7,962 nucleotides of DNA, taken from Oscillospiraceae bacterium (GTDB lineage Bacteria > Bacillota_A > Clostridia > Oscillospirales > Ruminococcaceae). This document shows positions 6,319-7,962 of the stretch, piece by piece; the first letter of the stretch is position 1, and every line of letters begins with the position of its first letter. Location of the stretch: contig JAGDDO010000068.1 of NCBI GenBank assembly GCA_017848205.1, positions 1-7,962 of the forward strand. Reading direction: 5' to 3'. A model generated the notes under the pieces. That model did not search any database. It was given only the letters and a program-made list of their open reading frames with translations, and was not told where the DNA came from. Made by a program: the position numbers and the translations under genes.

Positions 6319-7071
6319 ATGAACAAGGCATTTTACACAGGGGCTTCAGGTCTGAGAGCCTATCAGCATGACATCAACATAATCGGTCACAACGTTGTCA
6401 ATTCAGGCACCACCGGTTACAAGGCTACCATTCCTGAGTTCCGTGAACTTATAAACAACAACATGGACGTCAACATAAACCGTGAGCTTCCGGCCGATAA
6501 CAAGGTGAAGGAAGGCAACGGTGTAAGACTGTGGAATGACGACATGAACTTTACACAGGGCAAGTTCCAGACAACGGAATATCCGCTTGATTTTCTTATT
6601 GCCGGAGACGGTTTCTTTGCTCTTGATGACGGGTACGGCAACATTCAGTACACAAGAAACGGATCGTTTGACGTGAGCGTTGAGGGCGAGGACGCTTATC
6701 TTGTAAATGCTGACGGCATGTACGTTCTTGATCAGCAGAACCAGAGAATAAAGCTTGACTACGTCAGGGAATCCAACACGCTTGACGTGGAGACCGTAAA
6801 ACCGAGACTCGGTGTGTTCTCGTTTACCAATCCGAACGGACTTACAAGAACGGACGGAGGAAGCTTCATCGTAAGCGAAAATTCAGGTCAGCCTGAAAAT
6901 GCGAACCGCGGTGAGTACACTCTTTACCAGGGAACGCTGGAAGCGTCAAACGTTGAGCTTTCGCAGGAAATGACCAACCTCATCATAGCACAGAGAGCAT
7001 ACCAGTTCTCGTCCAAGGTGGTCACCACTTCCGATGAGATAGAACAGCTTGTGAATTCCTTAAGAGGATAA
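6319..7071 (+). CDS. flgG: Flagellar distal rod protein, FlgG/FlhP-like
   Basis: The product is 250 residues, slightly shorter than typical FlgG (about 260). The N-terminal family motif is DINIIGHNVVNSGTTGYKA (about residues 18-36), with H24 where N is usual. The central core has EYPLDFLIAGDGFFALDDG and IQYTRNGSFDV. The C-terminus carries GTLEASNVELSQEMTNLIIA followed by QRAYQFSSKVVTTSDEIEQL. That ending is the standard FlgG C-terminal helix. It is exported through the gate encoded upstream and builds the distal rod outside the cell membrane. It has no signal peptide. The ATG is supported by GGGGG at 6304-6308 with 10-base spacing; an earlier ATG at 6312 is out of frame. The gene is separated from its paralogue flgF by the repeat element. 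A sigma-28-like promoter sequence lies inside it near 6476-6500. Confidence 0.9.
   Translation: MNKAFYTGASGLRAYQHDINIIGHNVVNSGTTGYKATIPEFRELINNNMDVNINRELPADNKVKEGNGVRLWNDDMNFTQGKFQTTEYPLDFLIAGDGFFALDDGYGNIQYTRNGSFDVSVEGEDAYLVNADGMYVLDQQNQRIKLDYVRESNTLDVETVKPRLGVFSFTNPNGLTRTDGGSFIVSENSGQPENANRGEYTLYQGTLEASNVELSQEMTNLIIAQRAYQFSSKVVTTSDEIEQLVNSLRG
6476..6500 (+). promoter_or_regulatory. Possible intragenic sigma-28 promoter inside flgG
   Basis: TAAA (6476-6479) is followed after 13 bases by GCCGATAA (6493-6500). This equals TAAA, 14 bases, CCGATAA, close to the sigma-28/SigD consensus TAAA-N14-16-CCGATAT. The sequence also codes for ordinary flgG residues, so chance is quite possible. If real, it would make a transcript reading into the unknown gene downstream. 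Confidence 0.2.
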
Positions 7072-7079
7072 TTCATTAT

Positions 7080-7136
7080 ATGAGAAAAATAACAGAGACA
7101 CTGACCAGGGGGGTTCTTCCGGCCATTGGTCTCTGA
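7080..7136 (+). CDS. Possible 18-residue leader ORF upstream of the unknown gene
   Basis: An ATG at 7080 opens an 18-codon frame (MRKITETLTRGVLPAIGL) ending in TGA 7134-7136. AGAGGA at 7063-7068 lies 11 bases before it. The frame spans the hairpin formed by 7093-7099 and 7129-7135, and its stop falls just before the ribosome binding site of the next gene, an arrangement compatible with a leader peptide. There is no run of a single amino-acid codon that would suggest attenuation. No homologue is recognised; it may be non-coding. Confidence 0.2.
   Translation: MRKITETLTRGVLPAIGL
7093..7135 (+). other. Stem-loop between flgG and the unknown gene
   Basis: CAGAGAC (7093-7099) pairs with GTCTCTG (7129-7135) across a 29-base loop that contains a GGGGGG run. 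A competing pairing of CCA (7105-7107) with TGG (7127-7129) could extend a bulged variant. No U-tract follows. The structure ends 5 bases before the next ribosome binding site, so it might affect translation of the downstream gene; this is inference. Confidence 0.35.
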
Positions 7137-7155
7137 GACAAGAGGATAATTTCAG

Positions 7156-7962
7156 ATGGCAAACATCGAAAAATTTGCTGCCCCGATAACCAACCGCAAC
7201 ATCGTTCAGCCTGTGTCGGAACATAAATCGGCAGAGGCTGAACGTGTTGATTTTCAGAATACACAGAAGGTAAAGCAGGCACCGGTTGAGTCGGAACTTC
7301 TGAGACAGCATAACGGAGATATTCATAACCAGCGCGGACCGGCGATCTTTATGAATCTTCTCACCGATCCTCAGGTAACGGCCGGATATATCCGCAACAT
7401 CTACATGATGATGGATATAGTGGCGCTTCTGCCTATGCAGAACGGTTCACTTACCGAGGAGATGCAGCAGCTGTTTGCCGAACTCAATCTTTTCCCGGAG
7501 GAAATAGCCGGTGAAATGCTCAGTCAGGAGAATTCATCCACTGCCTTCAAGGGCGAGTTCTTTGATTTCCTGCGCGACGTACTTGCGGAAAACAAGAGTC
7601 CTGAATTCAGAAAAGCAGTTATTTCCGTTCTTAAGGCTGTAAACAGCGAAAAGAGCAAAACGGATATAATGAGGGCTCTGTCAGGAAGCTTCGGATTCCT
7701 TTCGGCACAGATGAAGCCGAACAAGGAAATATCGGCAGCACTTCTCAGAATATCCGAACGGATGTACGATGACGATGCAGGGGAACATTTCAGTGAGCTC
7801 AAGTCAGATGCTCTTTCCGTTCTTACCGACGTTGAGCGGAGCGTTCTGTTCAATACACAGACCGAACGCCTTACGGCCATGATACGCTACAACCTTTCGC
7901 GTTTCAACAACGATCCTGACTTCCTCACATCTTCGGTCAACTATCTGATGACCATGCTGAAA
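7156..7962 (+). CDS. Unknown flagellar-operon protein, 3' end outside the window
   Basis: A frame of 269 codons runs from ATG 7156 to the end of the window with no stop. AGAGGA at 7141-7146, 9 bases before the ATG, is a good ribosome binding site. I do not recognise the family. Residues 1-60 are polar, Gln/Glu/Asn-rich and probably disordered (MANIEKFAAPITNRN). From about residue 63 the protein looks like a run of amphipathic helices: PAIFMNLLTDPQVTAGYIRN, IYMMMDIVALLPMQNGSLTE, EFFDFLRDVLAENKSPEFRK and, near the window end, LTAMIRYNLSRFNNDPDFLT. There is no signal peptide, clear membrane helix or cysteine in the visible part. Base use matches its neighbours, and it continues the flagellar operon, so a cytoplasmic or exported flagellar accessory role is a fair guess. 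A weak likeness in layout to FliK-type N-terminal regions was considered but is not supported by a motif. Confidence 0.85.
   Translation, partial: MANIEKFAAPITNRNIVQPVSEHKSAEAERVDFQNTQKVKQAPVESELLRQHNGDIHNQRGPAIFMNLLTDPQVTAGYIRNIYMMMDIVALLPMQNGSLTEEMQQLFAELNLFPEEIAGEMLSQENSSTAFKGEFFDFLRDVLAENKSPEFRKAVISVLKAVNSEKSKTDIMRALSGSFGFLSAQMKPNKEISAALLRISERMYDDDAGEHFSELKSDALSVLTDVERSVLFNTQTERLTAMIRYNLSRFNNDPDFLTSSVNYLMTMLK

Larger units (their letters stand above)
7062..7151 (+). repeat. Direct repeat of a ribosome-binding block
   Basis: AAGAGGATAATT occurs at 7062-7073, over the end of flgG and its stop, and again at 7140-7151, just before the last gene. Both copies continue with CA shortly after (one base later in the second). 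The interval is 78 bases. Each copy holds AGAGGA, a Shine-Dalgarno sequence. It may record a local duplication of a gene-start region, or chance likeness of two purine-rich sites. Confidence 0.35.

Noticed and set aside
7183..7189. Second sigma-28 -10-like site (CCGATAA) at the start of the last gene
   Set aside because: No TAAA-like -35 lies at the right distance; the nearest similar tetramers give spacers of 11 or 19 bases.
7524..7880. Minus-strand ORF of 118 codons at the right end
   Set aside because: The + strand frame through the same region is open for 269 codons from a good ribosome binding site; the minus frame is Ser/Arg-rich shadow sequence.
7156..7962. Hook-length control protein FliK as identity of the last gene
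   Set aside because: The typical FliK C-terminal domain is not visible in the part present, and the N-terminal half has no diagnostic motif; the name would be a guess.
1..7962. CRISPR array, tRNA, rRNA, phage or toxin-antitoxin genes
   Set aside because: No regularly spaced repeats, no cloverleaf-like sequences and no such coding regions were seen; the window is almost fully filled by flagellar genes.

Overview
The window is a single-strand stretch of a flagellar/chemotaxis-type operon from a low-to-mid GC Gram-positive bacterium. I infer a clostridial Oscillospiraceae member, Ruminococcus-like. The inference rests on purine-rich Shine-Dalgarno sites matching AAGGAGGTG, frequent TTG/GTG starts, the fliP-fliQ-fliR-flhB-flhA order, and tandem flgF/flgG-type rod genes next to a fliA-type sigma factor. 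The genus is not proven by the sequence. Every supported gene is on the + strand, and no convincing intrinsic terminator or vegetative promoter is visible, so the region reads as one polycistronic unit that enters and leaves the window.

Layout: the fliP 3' end (1-117), fliQ (136-399), fliR (408-1184), flhB (1248-2342) and flhA (2446-4503) encode the whole export gate of the flagellar type III secretion system. Next come a sigma-28 (FliA/SigD) gene (4612-5412) and two tandem rod genes of the FlgF/FlgG (FlhO/FlhP) family (5442-6179 and 6319-7071). Last is a long open reading frame of unknown function (from 7156), which is still open at the window end.

How the genes work together: FliP/FliQ/FliR form the export channel core. 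FlhB switches substrate specificity by self-cleavage at NPTH. FlhA forms the cytoplasmic docking ring. The rod proteins are early substrates of this gate. FliA is the late-class sigma factor expected to turn on filament and chemotaxis genes once the hook-basal body is complete. The genes usual between flhA and the sigma gene in many Firmicutes (flhF, flhG, che genes) are not here.

Points of interest: (1) a 108-bp MITE-like element with imperfect terminal inverted repeats and three internal hairpins sits exactly between flgF and flgG, starting at the base after the flgF stop. (2) The unknown all-helical-looking ORF ends the window. (3) A small leader-like ORF and a duplicated Shine-Dalgarno block precede that ORF. 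(4) A compact GC-rich hairpin without a U-tract recurs in every longer intergenic gap. (5) A sigma-28-like promoter sequence lies inside flgG. I found no evidence for a wholly new multi-gene system; the best candidate for novelty is the unknown terminal ORF.
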